Shown piece by piece: positions 47,475 through 55,859 of a DNA stretch of 64,000 bases. How positions within the stretch are numbered: position 1 is the stretch's first letter; every line of letters starts with the position of its first letter. Under the pieces are notes generated by a model. The model ran no database searches. It worked only from the letters and a program-made list of their open reading frames with translations, and had not been told where the DNA came from. Origin of the DNA: Amycolatopsis eburnea (lineage in GTDB: Bacteria; Actinomycetota; Actinomycetes; Mycobacteriales; Pseudonocardiaceae); contig NZ_RSEC01000032.1 of the NCBI RefSeq assembly GCF_003937945.1, positions 186,001-250,000 on the forward strand. The letters are read 5' to 3'. The translations under genes were made by a program, and so were the position numbers.

Positions 47475-47908
47475 GCGTTCTGCAGTTCCCCGGCTTCGAC
47501 GCGGCGGGCGCGCTTGCGGCCCCACAGCAGGTGGTCCAGCGAAAGCCGCCCGCCGTTGAAGCCGAGGGCGAGCCCGGCCAGCGCCAGCACGAAGACGAGT
47601 TCGTAGCCGCCCTGCCCGGTCAGGCCGTTGTCGATGTGCACCGAGAGCAGCGCGCCGACCGAGATCACGACGTACCCGATGCCGACCAGCGGCAGCAGGA
47701 ACCCGGCGATGAACGCGATCGAGCCGAGGATTTCGACGGTCATCGCGAAGATCGCCGCGGCCGTGGGCAGCGGGATGCCGGTCATTTCGAAGAACTTCGC
47801 CGTGCCGTCGATGCCGTTGTTCCACTTCTGGAGGCCGTGCGCGAGGAAGACGACCGCGACGCCGATCCTCCCCAGCAACAGGGCCACGTCCTTGAATCGT
47901 CCGAACAT
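47471..47908 (-). CDS. DoxX family membrane protein
   Basis: The 145-residue protein has four hydrophobic segments (LLLGRIGVAVVFLAHGLQKW first) and the DoxX N-terminal FLAHGLQKW region. DoxX proteins are small integral membrane proteins linked to thiol and redox balance. It overlaps the TIGR03089 gene end to end by 4 bases. Confidence 0.85.
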   Translation of the reverse strand: MFGRFKDVALLLGRIGVAVVFLAHGLQKWNNGIDGTAKFFEMTGIPLPTAAAIFAMTVEILGSIAFIAGFLLPLVGIGYVVISVGALLSVHIDNGLTGQGGYELVFVLALAGLALGFNGGRLSLDHLLWGRKRARRVEAGELQNA

Positions 47909-48020
47909 CGGTTTCAGCTCCCCGGTGGGTGAATTTTCAACTGACCCGCCCCAAGCTAGAGGTCCGAAACGCCCGGTCGAAGCATCGGAGGGTGATCGAC
48001 AGGGAACCGACAGGGACCAG

Positions 48021-48057
48021 AAAAGCGTTTGGCGGCACCCGGCACGAGCGCTATCTT
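48021..48057 (+). promoter_or_regulatory. WhiB7/WblC-like promoter of the ribosomal-protection gene
   Basis: AAAA (48021-48024) lies just upstream of -35 TTGGCG (48029-48034), a 17-base spacer and -10 TATCTT (48052-48057). An A/T run close to a TTGGC-type -35 is the pattern known for WhiB7/WblC-activated antibiotic-resistance promoters. Confidence 0.55.
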
Positions 48058-48094
48058 CGCCCTGACCTGCGCCGACGACCGTGAGGAGACCCCG

Positions 48095-48202
48095 ATGCGC
48101 CGACAGACCGTCCGACCCGGCCTGTCACCCGCATCACAAAGGACTCCTCGCGACCGTGAAAACCCTGAACATCGGCATCCTCGCGCACGTCGACGCCGGT
48201 AA
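48095..48202 (+). CDS. Putative leader peptide overlapping the ribosomal-protection gene
   Basis: A 35-codon frame starts at ATG 48095, behind GAGGAG at good spacing, and ends at TAA 48202, 47 bases inside the next gene in another frame. It is rich in Arg and Pro. Leader ORFs precede many drug-induced resistance genes, where ribosome stalling changes expression of the downstream gene. It could be chance, but the ribosome site is better than that of the downstream GTG. Confidence 0.45.
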   Translation: MRRQTVRPGLSPASQRTPRDRENPEHRHPRARRRR

Positions 48203-50009
48203 GACCAGCCTGACCGAGCGCCTGCTCTTCGAGGCGGGCGTCATCGACCACCTCGGCAGCGTCGACCGGGGCGACACCCAGACCGACTCGCTCGAGCTCG
48301 AACGCCGTCGCGGCATCACCATCCGGTCCGCGGTGGCGTCGTTCCGGACCGGCGACACCCGGATCACCCTGATCGACACCCCGGGCCACTCGGACTTCAT
48401 CGCCGAGGTCGAGCGCGCCCTACGCGTGCTCGACGGCGCCGTCCTCGTGGTGTCCGCCGTCGAAGGCGTCCAAGCCCAGACCCGCGTGCTGATGCGCAGC
48501 CTGCGCCGGCTGGCCATCCCGACGCTGGTCTTCGTCAACAAGACCGACCGGGACGGCGCCCGCGACCAGCTCGGCGACATCCGCGCGAAGCTGGCACCGC
48601 GGGCGTTCGCGCTGCCCGCGACGTCGCCCGACGAGCTGGGCGAGCTGCTGGCCGACGGCGACGACGCCTTCCTGGAGTCCTATGTGGACAACCGGGTCGA
48701 CGCCGCCGCCTGCCGAGCCGAGCTGGCCCGGCAGGTCGCCCGCGCCGAGCTGCACCCGGTGCTGACCGGCTCGGCGATCACCGGCGCCGGCGTCGCGGCC
48801 CTGGTGACGGCGATGGCCGAGCTGCTCCCGGCGACCGAGCGCACCGGCGACGGGCCGCTGGCCGCGACGGTGTTCAAGATCGACCGCGGCCGCGCCGGGG
48901 AGAAGGTCGCCTACGCCCGCCTGCACTCCGGCTCCCTGGCGCCGCGGCAGCGAATTTCCTTCTACCGCGGCGAAACCGAGTTCACCGGCCGGGTCTCCGC
49001 GGTCGAAGCCGCCGGTGAGGACGTCGCGCTCGCCGGGGACGTCGCCCGGGTGCGCGGCCTGCGCGAGGTCCGGATCGGCGACCGGCTCGGCTCCCCCGGC
49101 GCCGCCCGCGACCGCGTGTTCGCGCCGCCGAGCCTGGAAACCGTGGTCCGGCCGGTCCGCGCCGAGCAGGCGGCGGCGCTGTTCACCGCGCTGACCAGAC
49201 TGTCCGAAGAGGACCCGCTGATCGACGTCCGCCGGTCCGGCCACGACGTTTCGGTGCGGCTCTACGGCGAAGTCCAGAAGGAGGTGCTGCGCTCGATGCT
49301 GGCCGACGGCGCCGGCATCGACGTCACCTTCGAGCGCACGCGCCCGCTGTACGTCGAGAAGCCGATCGCCCGCGGCGAGGCCGTCGAGGAACTGGATCCG
49401 GAGCAGCGGCTGTACTTCTTCGCGACAGTCGGGCTGCGGGTGGAGCCCGGTCCGGGAGTCGCGTTCGGACTGTCGGTGGAGCTGGGCTCGCTGCCGCTGG
49501 CGTTCCACAAGGCGATCGAGGAAACCGTCCACCGCACCCTCGAACAGGGACTGTACGGCTGGGAGGTGCTGGACATCGCCGTCACGCTCACGCACACGGC
49601 GTTCTTCAGCCCGCTCAGCGCCGCGGGCGACTTCCGCAAGATGACGCCGCTGGTGCTCATGGCGGCGCTGAAGGAAGCCGGCACGCGGGTGCACGAGCCG
49701 GTGCACCGCTTCGAGCTGGAAGTCCCGGTCAACGCCGTCAGCGCGGTGCTGCTCAAGCTGGCCGAGCTGCGCGCGGTGCCCGGCGAACCGGTCACCGCGA
49801 ACGGGTCCTGCACGCTGCACGGCACCATCCCGGCGGCGCACGTCCACGAGTTCGAGCAGGCGCTGCCGGCGCTCGGCCAGGGCGAAGGCGTCTTCCTCAG
49901 CGAGTTCTGCGAGTACCGGCCGTACCCGGGGCCGCCACCGGTCCGGCCCCGGACCGGCGACAACCCCTTGGACCGCAAGGAATACCTGGCGCAGGTCGCC
50001 CGGCGTTAA
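48156..50009 (+). CDS. Tetracycline resistance ribosomal protection GTPase, Otr(A)/Tet(M) type
   Basis: The 617-residue EF-G-like GTPase has G1 AHVDAGKTS, the RRRGITIRSA switch I region, G3 DTPGHSDF and G4 NKTD, then EF-G domains II-V. The short G domain and the C-terminal end ARE like Tet(M)/Otr(A) rather than EF-G, which is about 700 residues. Such proteins remove tetracycline from ribosomes; in producers and other actinomycetes they serve self-protection or intrinsic resistance. The start is GTG 48156, with MKTLNIGILAHVDAGKT matching the family N-terminus. A WhiB7-like promoter and leader ORF lie upstream. Confidence 0.88.
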   Translation: MKTLNIGILAHVDAGKTSLTERLLFEAGVIDHLGSVDRGDTQTDSLELERRRGITIRSAVASFRTGDTRITLIDTPGHSDFIAEVERALRVLDGAVLVVSAVEGVQAQTRVLMRSLRRLAIPTLVFVNKTDRDGARDQLGDIRAKLAPRAFALPATSPDELGELLADGDDAFLESYVDNRVDAAACRAELARQVARAELHPVLTGSAITGAGVAALVTAMAELLPATERTGDGPLAATVFKIDRGRAGEKVAYARLHSGSLAPRQRISFYRGETEFTGRVSAVEAAGEDVALAGDVARVRGLREVRIGDRLGSPGAARDRVFAPPSLETVVRPVRAEQAAALFTALTRLSEEDPLIDVRRSGHDVSVRLYGEVQKEVLRSMLADGAGIDVTFERTRPLYVEKPIARGEAVEELDPEQRLYFFATVGLRVEPGPGVAFGLSVELGSLPLAFHKAIEETVHRTLEQGLYGWEVLDIAVTLTHTAFFSPLSAAGDFRKMTPLVLMAALKEAGTRVHEPVHRFELEVPVNAVSAVLLKLAELRAVPGEPVTANGSCTLHGTIPAAHVHEFEQALPALGQGEGVFLSEFCEYRPYPGPPPVRPRTGDNPLDRKEYLAQVARR

Positions 50010-50818
50010 CGCTTGTGCGCCCAGGCCGCGCCGAAGCAGTACGCGCCGAACGCGGCGAGGCCGAGCGCCACCACGATCAGCAGCACGACGCCGAAGGGCT
50101 GGGCGGCGAGCGTCTTGAGCGCGGCGTCCAGCCCGCCCGCCTTGTTCGGGTCGGCCTGGAAGCCGGCGATGGCCAGGAGGATCGCGACGATCGCGAAGAC
50201 CACGCCCTTGGCGAGGTAACCCGTGGCGCCGACCCAGCCGATCCAGCGCTTGCTCTTCCCCGGCAGCTCGGTCGTGTCGAGGTCTTCGAGGAACGTCTTC
50301 TTGGCGCCCTTCACCCCGGCGGCGATCGCGACCCCGAGCACGCACGCCGCGGCGACGACCACCAGCGCCGGCCCGGCCGGCAGCTGGAGCAGCTTGGCGG
50401 TGAACTCCTGCTGCTGCCGGCTGCTCGACCCGCCCCCGCTGCCGGTGGCGATCCGGAAGGCGCTGAAGCCGAGCAGGATCACGACGACGCCGCGGGCGGC
50501 GGCGCCGATCCGCTTGCGCGTCCGCTTCCCGCCGCTGACCCACTCGTACCCGGTGGCGGCCATCAGGAACTGCCAGAGGCCGAACAGGACCAGGCCGACG
50601 GCCACGATCCAGAGCAGGACCTGGCCGAACGCCGTCGAGCCGATCTGCTGCAGCGCGCCCTTCTGGTCGGCCTGCTCGCTGTCGCCGAACGCGACCTGCA
50701 GGGCCAGGTAGGCGATGACCAGGTGCACCACGCCGTAGCACGCCATGCCGATCCGGCCGAGCAGCTGCGTGGTGTCGCTCTTCTCGCCACGTTCGGCGGT
50801 GGCCTCTGTCCGGTTCAT
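50006..50818 (-). CDS. DUF1206 membrane protein
   Basis: The 270-residue protein contains six hydrophobic segments arranged as three repeats of a two-helix unit (GRIGMACYGVVHLVIAYLAL, AARGVVVILLGFSAFRIA, GATGYLAKGVVFAIVAILL), the plan of the DUF1206 family. Its function is unknown. It converges on the ribosomal-protection gene with a 4-base overlap of the ends. Confidence 0.85.
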   Translation of the reverse strand: MNRTEATAERGEKSDTTQLLGRIGMACYGVVHLVIAYLALQVAFGDSEQADQKGALQQIGSTAFGQVLLWIVAVGLVLFGLWQFLMAATGYEWVSGGKRTRKRIGAAARGVVVILLGFSAFRIATGSGGGSSSRQQQEFTAKLLQLPAGPALVVVAAACVLGVAIAAGVKGAKKTFLEDLDTTELPGKSKRWIGWVGATGYLAKGVVFAIVAILLAIAGFQADPNKAGGLDAALKTLAAQPFGVVLLIVVALGLAAFGAYCFGAAWAHKR

Positions 50819-50954
50819 GCCCTCCCGGGTACCCAGTCCGAAGCGGAACCCGCTGGGCTGAGCGGCGCAATCCGGCGCGGCGATGGGACGACCGGGGCAC
50901 GGCAGCGCGACCGAGCGGCTACTGGCCGGAGTCGGGGCGCACCCCGGCTCCGGC

Positions 50955-51380
50955 TCAGGCGGGCCGGCGCCGGACCTCGTCGAGCCGGGCCCAGCCGCCG
51001 TTGACGGCGAGCAGCGTCAGCACCTGCTCGGCCTGCTCGGCGAACCGCGCGAGGTCTTCGTGCAGCAGCGCGGCGCGCTCCCCGTCGAGCTGGTCGGCGT
51101 CGTCGAACCAGAGCGAGATCACCGACCCGGCCGTGACGGCGAGCCCCTGCGTCAGCCGGAGGAAGCCGTCCGACGGCTCAGCGGCGTCGGCGCGGTAAGC
51201 GGTTTCGATCTCGTCGCAGGCGGCGAGCAGTTCCCGCAACTGCCGGACGGCCCCGGCCGGCGTGCCGTCCCAGGCGGCCGTCGGCCAGGCGCGGTCGGAC
51301 AGCTCGAGCCACAGCCGCCAGCCGGCGACCAGCTCGGCTTCGTCGTGGGGCGTCCAGGACGCCGGAACCGGCCAGTACAT
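50955..51380 (-). CDS. Uncharacterised 141-residue protein
   Basis: A mostly helical, acidic and Trp-rich protein (YWPVPASWTP, AGWRLWLELSDRAW) without membrane segments or signal peptide. No family recognised. Codon use matches the surrounding genes and the opposite strand frame has no better candidate. It stands alone between the DUF1206 gene and the lipase. Confidence 0.6.
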   Translation of the reverse strand: MYWPVPASWTPHDEAELVAGWRLWLELSDRAWPTAAWDGTPAGAVRQLRELLAACDEIETAYRADAAEPSDGFLRLTQGLAVTAGSVISLWFDDADQLDGERAALLHEDLARFAEQAEQVLTLLAVNGGWARLDEVRRRPA

Positions 51381-51448
51381 GCTTCGAGGGTGACACCGCC
51401 GGAGCGGAAAACCGCCCCGGCGGTGGGTTATGTCTCATGTGGCGAAAC

Positions 51449-52378
51449 TCAGCTGATCACGGGCGGCACCGGCACGCACGGCGGCGTCTTGGCGTGCGCG
51501 GGGTCGAGCGCGTTGAGCACCAGCCCCTGCGCGACGGGGTCGTAGGTGATGCCGAGGTGGTCGGTGAAGTCGAGCCCGCAGACGTTCTGCAGCAGGATGT
51601 TCTTGACGTTCGGCTTGGTGGGCAGGAACGCGCTCGTGTACGGCGTGACGACGTCGTCGTACCGGGTCTGGATGACGGTGTACTGGATGCCGTCGACGGT
51701 CTCGCCCCCGGCGTTGAGGTCGGTGAGGAAGTCGGACCCGACGGCTTGTTCGTTGCACGCCTGGCAGACGGTCCCGAGCGCGGCGGGCACCCCCGGGATC
51801 CGTTCGAGGGTGCTGAGCAGCCCGAAGAGATCGGTCCCGTGGTTGGACGGCGACAGCCCGACGAGCCGGCTGATCTTGCTCGCGCCCCCGAGGTACTTGA
51901 TCCAGTACCGGATGTTCATCCCACCCTGCGAGTGCCCGACGACGTCCAGCTTGCTCGCCCCGGTCCTGGCCAGGACCTCGTCCCCGAAGGCGGCAAGCGC
52001 TTTCGTGGTGTCGGCGACCGGCCCGACGGTCTGCAGGAAGGCCCCGGGCGCCCCGCCGAAGTTCCCGGCGAAGACGCAGTACCCGGCGTTGGCGAGCTTC
52101 TGCGACAGGTTGGCCCAGTTTTCGTAGGCGTTGGCGGTGGTCCCGTTGGACAGCAGCACGGGATTCGGGTGCGCGGCGGACGGCTTGCAGTCCCAGTCGT
52201 TCGCCCCGGGCGGCGCGATGGTGGGATCGGCCAGCGAGTAGACCGCGGCCGTGAGGATGTTCGGCTGCACGGGCCCGGAGCGCTCCCGTTCCGCGGCTTG
52301 ACCGGTCCCGGCCCCCAGTACCAGTACCGCCACCGAGGCGACGGCCGCCGTGAGCCACCTGCGCGTCGTTGCGCCCAT
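51449..52378 (-). CDS. Secreted lipase/esterase, alpha/beta hydrolase
   Basis: The 309-residue protein has a signal peptide (about 1-28, AxA-type GQAA end) and a lipase fold with nucleophile elbow GHSQGG (about residue 145); the Asp and His of the triad probably lie in DDVVTP and DHLGI. Two Cys pairs suggest disulfides, as in Streptomyces-type triacylglycerol lipases. ATG 52378 follows AGAGAGG by 8 bases and is chosen over GTG 52387, which overlaps that site. Confidence 0.88.
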   Translation of the reverse strand: MGATTRRWLTAAVASVAVLVLGAGTGQAAERERSGPVQPNILTAAVYSLADPTIAPPGANDWDCKPSAAHPNPVLLSNGTTANAYENWANLSQKLANAGYCVFAGNFGGAPGAFLQTVGPVADTTKALAAFGDEVLARTGASKLDVVGHSQGGMNIRYWIKYLGGASKISRLVGLSPSNHGTDLFGLLSTLERIPGVPAALGTVCQACNEQAVGSDFLTDLNAGGETVDGIQYTVIQTRYDDVVTPYTSAFLPTKPNVKNILLQNVCGLDFTDHLGITYDPVAQGLVLNALDPAHAKTPPCVPVPPVIS

Positions 52379-52550
52379 CCGTTTCACCTCTCTGTGAACC
52401 GATGGTGATCCGCGTCACCGCAGAGTTAACGCGCGAGTAACTTGTCTGGACACTCCCCCTGGTGAGTGATTTTCTTTCGGTGTTTGTGCTGGTAAGAGCA
52501 CGACGGCAAACGGTTTGACGGCGAGCCCCTCGCGGCGGTTGGCTGCGGCC

Positions 52551-52739
52551 ATGTCGAGGCGGCGGTACGTGGCGAGGGGCGTACCCGGCGGCTACCGCGT
52601 CTGGGACACCAAGGGCCGCCGCTGGTGGGGCGACCACTACGAGCTGTGCCCCGACGACCTGCTCGTCGAGCTGAACGGCGCCAAGGACCCCGCGAAGATC
52701 ACCGCGCTCCTCAAGCGCCACCGGGCGCGGAAACGATGA
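52551..52739 (+). CDS. Small basic protein
   Basis: A 62-residue, Arg/Lys-rich protein (MSRRRYVARGVPGGYRVWDT, then KGRRWWGDHYELCP) with an RHRARKR end. No family recognised, although the YRVWDTKGRRWWG core looks like a small beta-sheet domain. ATG 52551 is preferred over TTG 52515 on pattern only. It is followed at once by a strong terminator hairpin, which supports a real transcript. Confidence 0.55.
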   Translation: MSRRRYVARGVPGGYRVWDTKGRRWWGDHYELCPDDLLVELNGAKDPAKITALLKRHRARKR

Positions 52740-52772
52740 CGCCCCCGGCACCACTGGGGTGCCGGGGGCGTC
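52738..52772. terminator. GC-rich hairpin between convergent genes
   Basis: GACGCCCCCGGCACC (52738-52752) pairs perfectly with GGTGCCGGGGGCGTC (52758-52772) across a 5-base loop. It overlaps the stop of the small basic protein and lies 13 bases before the end of fadE25, so it may serve both. Confidence 0.75.
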
Positions 52773-52785
52773 GTTCGCGCGAGGG

Positions 52786-53943
52786 TCAGCCCTTGAGCAG
52801 GGCCCGCGCCATCACGACCTTCTGGATCTGGTTCGTGCCTTCGTAGATCTGCGTGATCTTCGCATCGCGCATCATGCGCTCCACCGGGAAGTCGCGGGTG
52901 TAGCCGGCGCCGCCGAAGAGCTGGACCGCGTCCGTCGTGACCTCCATCGCGATGTCCGACGCGTACGCCTTCGCCGCCGAGGCCATGAAGCCCGCGCGCT
53001 TGTCGCCGCGCTCCGAGGCCGCTGCCGAGGCGTAGACCAGGTGGCGGGCCGCTTCGATCTTGGTGCCCATGTCGGCCAGCATGAACTGGACGCCCTGGAA
53101 CTCCGCGATCGCCTTGCCGAACTGGCGGCGGTCCTTCACGTACGCCACGGCCGCGTCCAGGGCGCCCTGGGCGATGCCCAGTGCCTGGGCGCCGATCGTC
53201 GGGCGGGTGTGGTCGAGGGTGCGCAGCGCCGTCTTCAGGCCGGTGCCCGGCTCGCCGATGATGCGGTCCTCGGGGATCGTGCAGTTCTCGAAGTAGATCT
53301 CGCGCGTCGGCGAGCCCTTGATGCCGAGCTTCTTCTCCTTCGGGCCCACCGAGAAGCCCGGGTCGTCCTTGTGCACGACGAACGCCGAGATGCCGTTGGC
53401 CTTCTTCTCCGCGTCCGGGTCGGTCACGGCCATCACCGTGTACCAGGACGACTCGCCCGCGTTCGTGATCCAGCACTTGGTGCCGTTGAGCACCCAGTGG
53501 TCGCCGTCGAGCCGGGCGCGCGTGCGCATCGACGCGGTGTCCGAACCCGCCTCGCGCTCCGAAAGCGCGTACGACGCCGAAGCCTCGCCCGACGCGATCG
53601 AGGGCAGCACCAGCTTCTTCACGCTCTCCGAGCCGGACAGGATGATCGGCTGGGTGCCGAGCTTGTTCACCGCCGGGATCAGCGACGCCGACGCGTCGAC
53701 CCGCGCGACCTCTTCGATCACGATGCAGGCGCCGACGGCGTCCGCGCCCTGGCCGTCGTACTCCTCGCCGATGTGGACGGCGTTGAAGCCCGACTTGACC
53801 AGCGCGTTGTACGCCTCGATCGGGTAGCGCTCGTTCTCGTCGACCTCGGCCGCGTACGGCGCGATCTCCTTCTCGGCGAGAGCCCGGACCGCGGCCCGCA
53901 GCTCCTCGTGCTCCTCGGCAAGCTGGTACAGGCCGTCGGTCAC
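52786..53943 (-). CDS. fadE25: Acyl-CoA dehydrogenase
   Basis: The 385-residue flavoenzyme has SYALSEREAGSD (signature 1), DFPVERMMRDAKITQIYEGT (signature 2, with the catalytic Glu in IYEGTNQIQ). It oxidises acyl-CoA to enoyl-CoA with FAD. The symbol follows the conserved position beside purE/purK, as in M. tuberculosis, where FadE25 (Rv3274c) lies next to them. GTG 53943 is supported by AGAAGG upstream. Confidence 0.88.
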   Translation of the reverse strand: MTDGLYQLAEEHEELRAAVRALAEKEIAPYAAEVDENERYPIEAYNALVKSGFNAVHIGEEYDGQGADAVGACIVIEEVARVDASASLIPAVNKLGTQPIILSGSESVKKLVLPSIASGEASASYALSEREAGSDTASMRTRARLDGDHWVLNGTKCWITNAGESSWYTVMAVTDPDAEKKANGISAFVVHKDDPGFSVGPKEKKLGIKGSPTREIYFENCTIPEDRIIGEPGTGLKTALRTLDHTRPTIGAQALGIAQGALDAAVAYVKDRRQFGKAIAEFQGVQFMLADMGTKIEAARHLVYASAAASERGDKRAGFMASAAKAYASDIAMEVTTDAVQLFGGAGYTRDFPVERMMRDAKITQIYEGTNQIQKVVMARALLKG

Positions 53944-54057
53944 TTCGGGTCACCTTCTCTGCAACGTCGGAAGAGTTCTGTCGATGTTAGCGCTCGTTCA
54001 CAGCGGGTGGCGCCCTCGTCCTTGTGTCGTTGACCGCAGAATTCGTATGGTCGAGTG

Positions 54058-55716
54058 ATGCCGCTCACCGCGCCGACGACGCCGCCCGGTTTGCCCGCCT
54101 CCCTCGACTACCCCGAAGTCCCCGTCGGTTCGATCCTCGCCGCGGGCGCCGCCCGCTGGGGCGACCGGACCGCGTTCGAGCACGACGGGCGCAGCCTCAC
54201 CTTCACCGAGACGTGGGACGCCGCCTGCCGGTTCGCGCACGCGCTCGGCGCCCGAGGCATCGGCCGCGGCGACGTCGTGGCGCTGCACCTGCCGAACTGC
54301 CTCGCGTTCCCGGTCGCCTACTACGGGACGCTGCTGGCCGGGGCCACCTTCAGCCCGGCGAACCCGCTGCTCCCGCCGGACGACCTCGCCTTCCAGCTCA
54401 CCGACTGCGAGGCCGCGGCCGTGGTGACGTTCGGCCCGGTCTCGGGCGCGCTGGCGAGCGTCGCCGACCGGATCCCGGCGCGGTTGACGGTCGTCGTCGC
54501 CCCCACCGGCGACCTGCCCGAGGGCGCCGTCGAGTTCGAGGCGTTCCAGGACGGCCAGCCGACCACGCGGCCCGACGTGGACATCGACGTCCACGAAGAC
54601 CTCGCGCACCTGGCCTACACCGGCGGCACCACCGGCCGCTCGAAGGGCGTGCGGCTCACGCACCGCAACGTCGTCGTCAACACCCTCCAGCACGCCTGCT
54701 GGGGCTCCGGCTCGGTCCCGGCCCTCGACGCGCACGGCGACGTCACCCTCGACCAGATCGGCAGCGAGGACGAGTGGCCGACGCGCCTGGGCACCGGCGT
54801 CGCGATCAACCTGACGCCGTGGTTCCACGCGATGGGCATCATCGGCGGCCTGAACGCGGCGGTCCTCGCGGGCACGACGATCGTCCTGCACACGCGCTTC
54901 GACCCGCCGGCCTACGTCGCCGACGCCGAACGGCTGCGCATCACGGGCATCGGCGGCGCCCCGGCGCTGTTCGCCGCGCTGCTCGCGACGCCGTCGTTCC
55001 ACACCGCGGACCTGTCGTCGGTCCGCTCGATCGGCTCGGGCGCGGCGCCGATGAACCACGCGATGATCACCGCGCTGCGCGACCGCTTCCCCGGCGTCGT
55101 CGTCAGCGAGGGTTACGGCCTCACCGAGGCGACGATGGGCGCGGTCATCTCACCGACGTACCGGTCGGGCACGCGCAAGGTCGGCTCGGTGGGCGTCCCG
55201 ATCTTCGACACGGAGGTCAAGATCGTCGCGGCCGAGGGCGGCGAAGACCCCCTTCCGCCGGGCGAGAAGGGCGAGGTCTGCCTCCGCGGCCCGCAGATCA
55301 TGCGGGGCTACCGCAACCGCCCCCAGGAGACGGCCGACGCCCTCGTCGACGGCTGGCTGCACACCGGCGACATCGGCGTCCTCGATGCCGACGGCTACCT
55401 CTCCATCGTCGACCGCAAGAAGGACATGCTGCTGTACAAGGGCTACAACGTCTTCCCCCGCGAACTGGAGGAACTGCTGGTGACGATGCCCGGCGTCGCG
55501 GCGGCCGCGGTGGTCGGCCGCCCGGACACCGAGGTCGGCGAGCTGCCGGTCGCGTTCGTGGTGCCGCGCGGGCCGCTGGACGCGGACGAGCTGATGGCCG
55601 CGGTCAACGAGAAGGTGCTGCCGTACAAGCGGTTGCGGGAGGTGCACGTGGTCGAGCAGATCCCGGTGTCGGCGGCGGGGAAGGTGCTCAAGCGCGAACT
55701 GCGGGAACGGCTGTGA
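54058..55716 (+). CDS. Fatty acyl-CoA ligase, AMP-binding family
   Basis: The 552-residue adenylating enzyme has the P-loop motif AYTGGTTGRSKGVRLTH, SEGYGLTEATM, GWLHTGDIG and the C-terminal KVLKREL lysine region. It activates a carboxylic acid, most likely a medium- or long-chain fatty acid, to its CoA ester. ATG 54058 follows TATGGT (54046-54051) by 6 bases, a leaderless layout. Divergent from fadE25, it may supply that enzyme's substrate. Confidence 0.9.
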   Translation: MPLTAPTTPPGLPASLDYPEVPVGSILAAGAARWGDRTAFEHDGRSLTFTETWDAACRFAHALGARGIGRGDVVALHLPNCLAFPVAYYGTLLAGATFSPANPLLPPDDLAFQLTDCEAAAVVTFGPVSGALASVADRIPARLTVVVAPTGDLPEGAVEFEAFQDGQPTTRPDVDIDVHEDLAHLAYTGGTTGRSKGVRLTHRNVVVNTLQHACWGSGSVPALDAHGDVTLDQIGSEDEWPTRLGTGVAINLTPWFHAMGIIGGLNAAVLAGTTIVLHTRFDPPAYVADAERLRITGIGGAPALFAALLATPSFHTADLSSVRSIGSGAAPMNHAMITALRDRFPGVVVSEGYGLTEATMGAVISPTYRSGTRKVGSVGVPIFDTEVKIVAAEGGEDPLPPGEKGEVCLRGPQIMRGYRNRPQETADALVDGWLHTGDIGVLDADGYLSIVDRKKDMLLYKGYNVFPRELEELLVTMPGVAAAAVVGRPDTEVGELPVAFVVPRGPLDADELMAAVNEKVLPYKRLREVHVVEQIPVSAAGKVLKRELRERL

Positions 55717-55859
55717 GGTAACCGGGCAATATCGAATACGCATCGGACCCCCGGCGGCGTAACGAAATCCGGGTCGATCGCGAAGCGCTTCCGAAGCCGC
55801 GGCGAACTGCCTATCATGGCGGGGATCGCCACGTTGGTCCGCCGGCCGGGGGAATTCGC

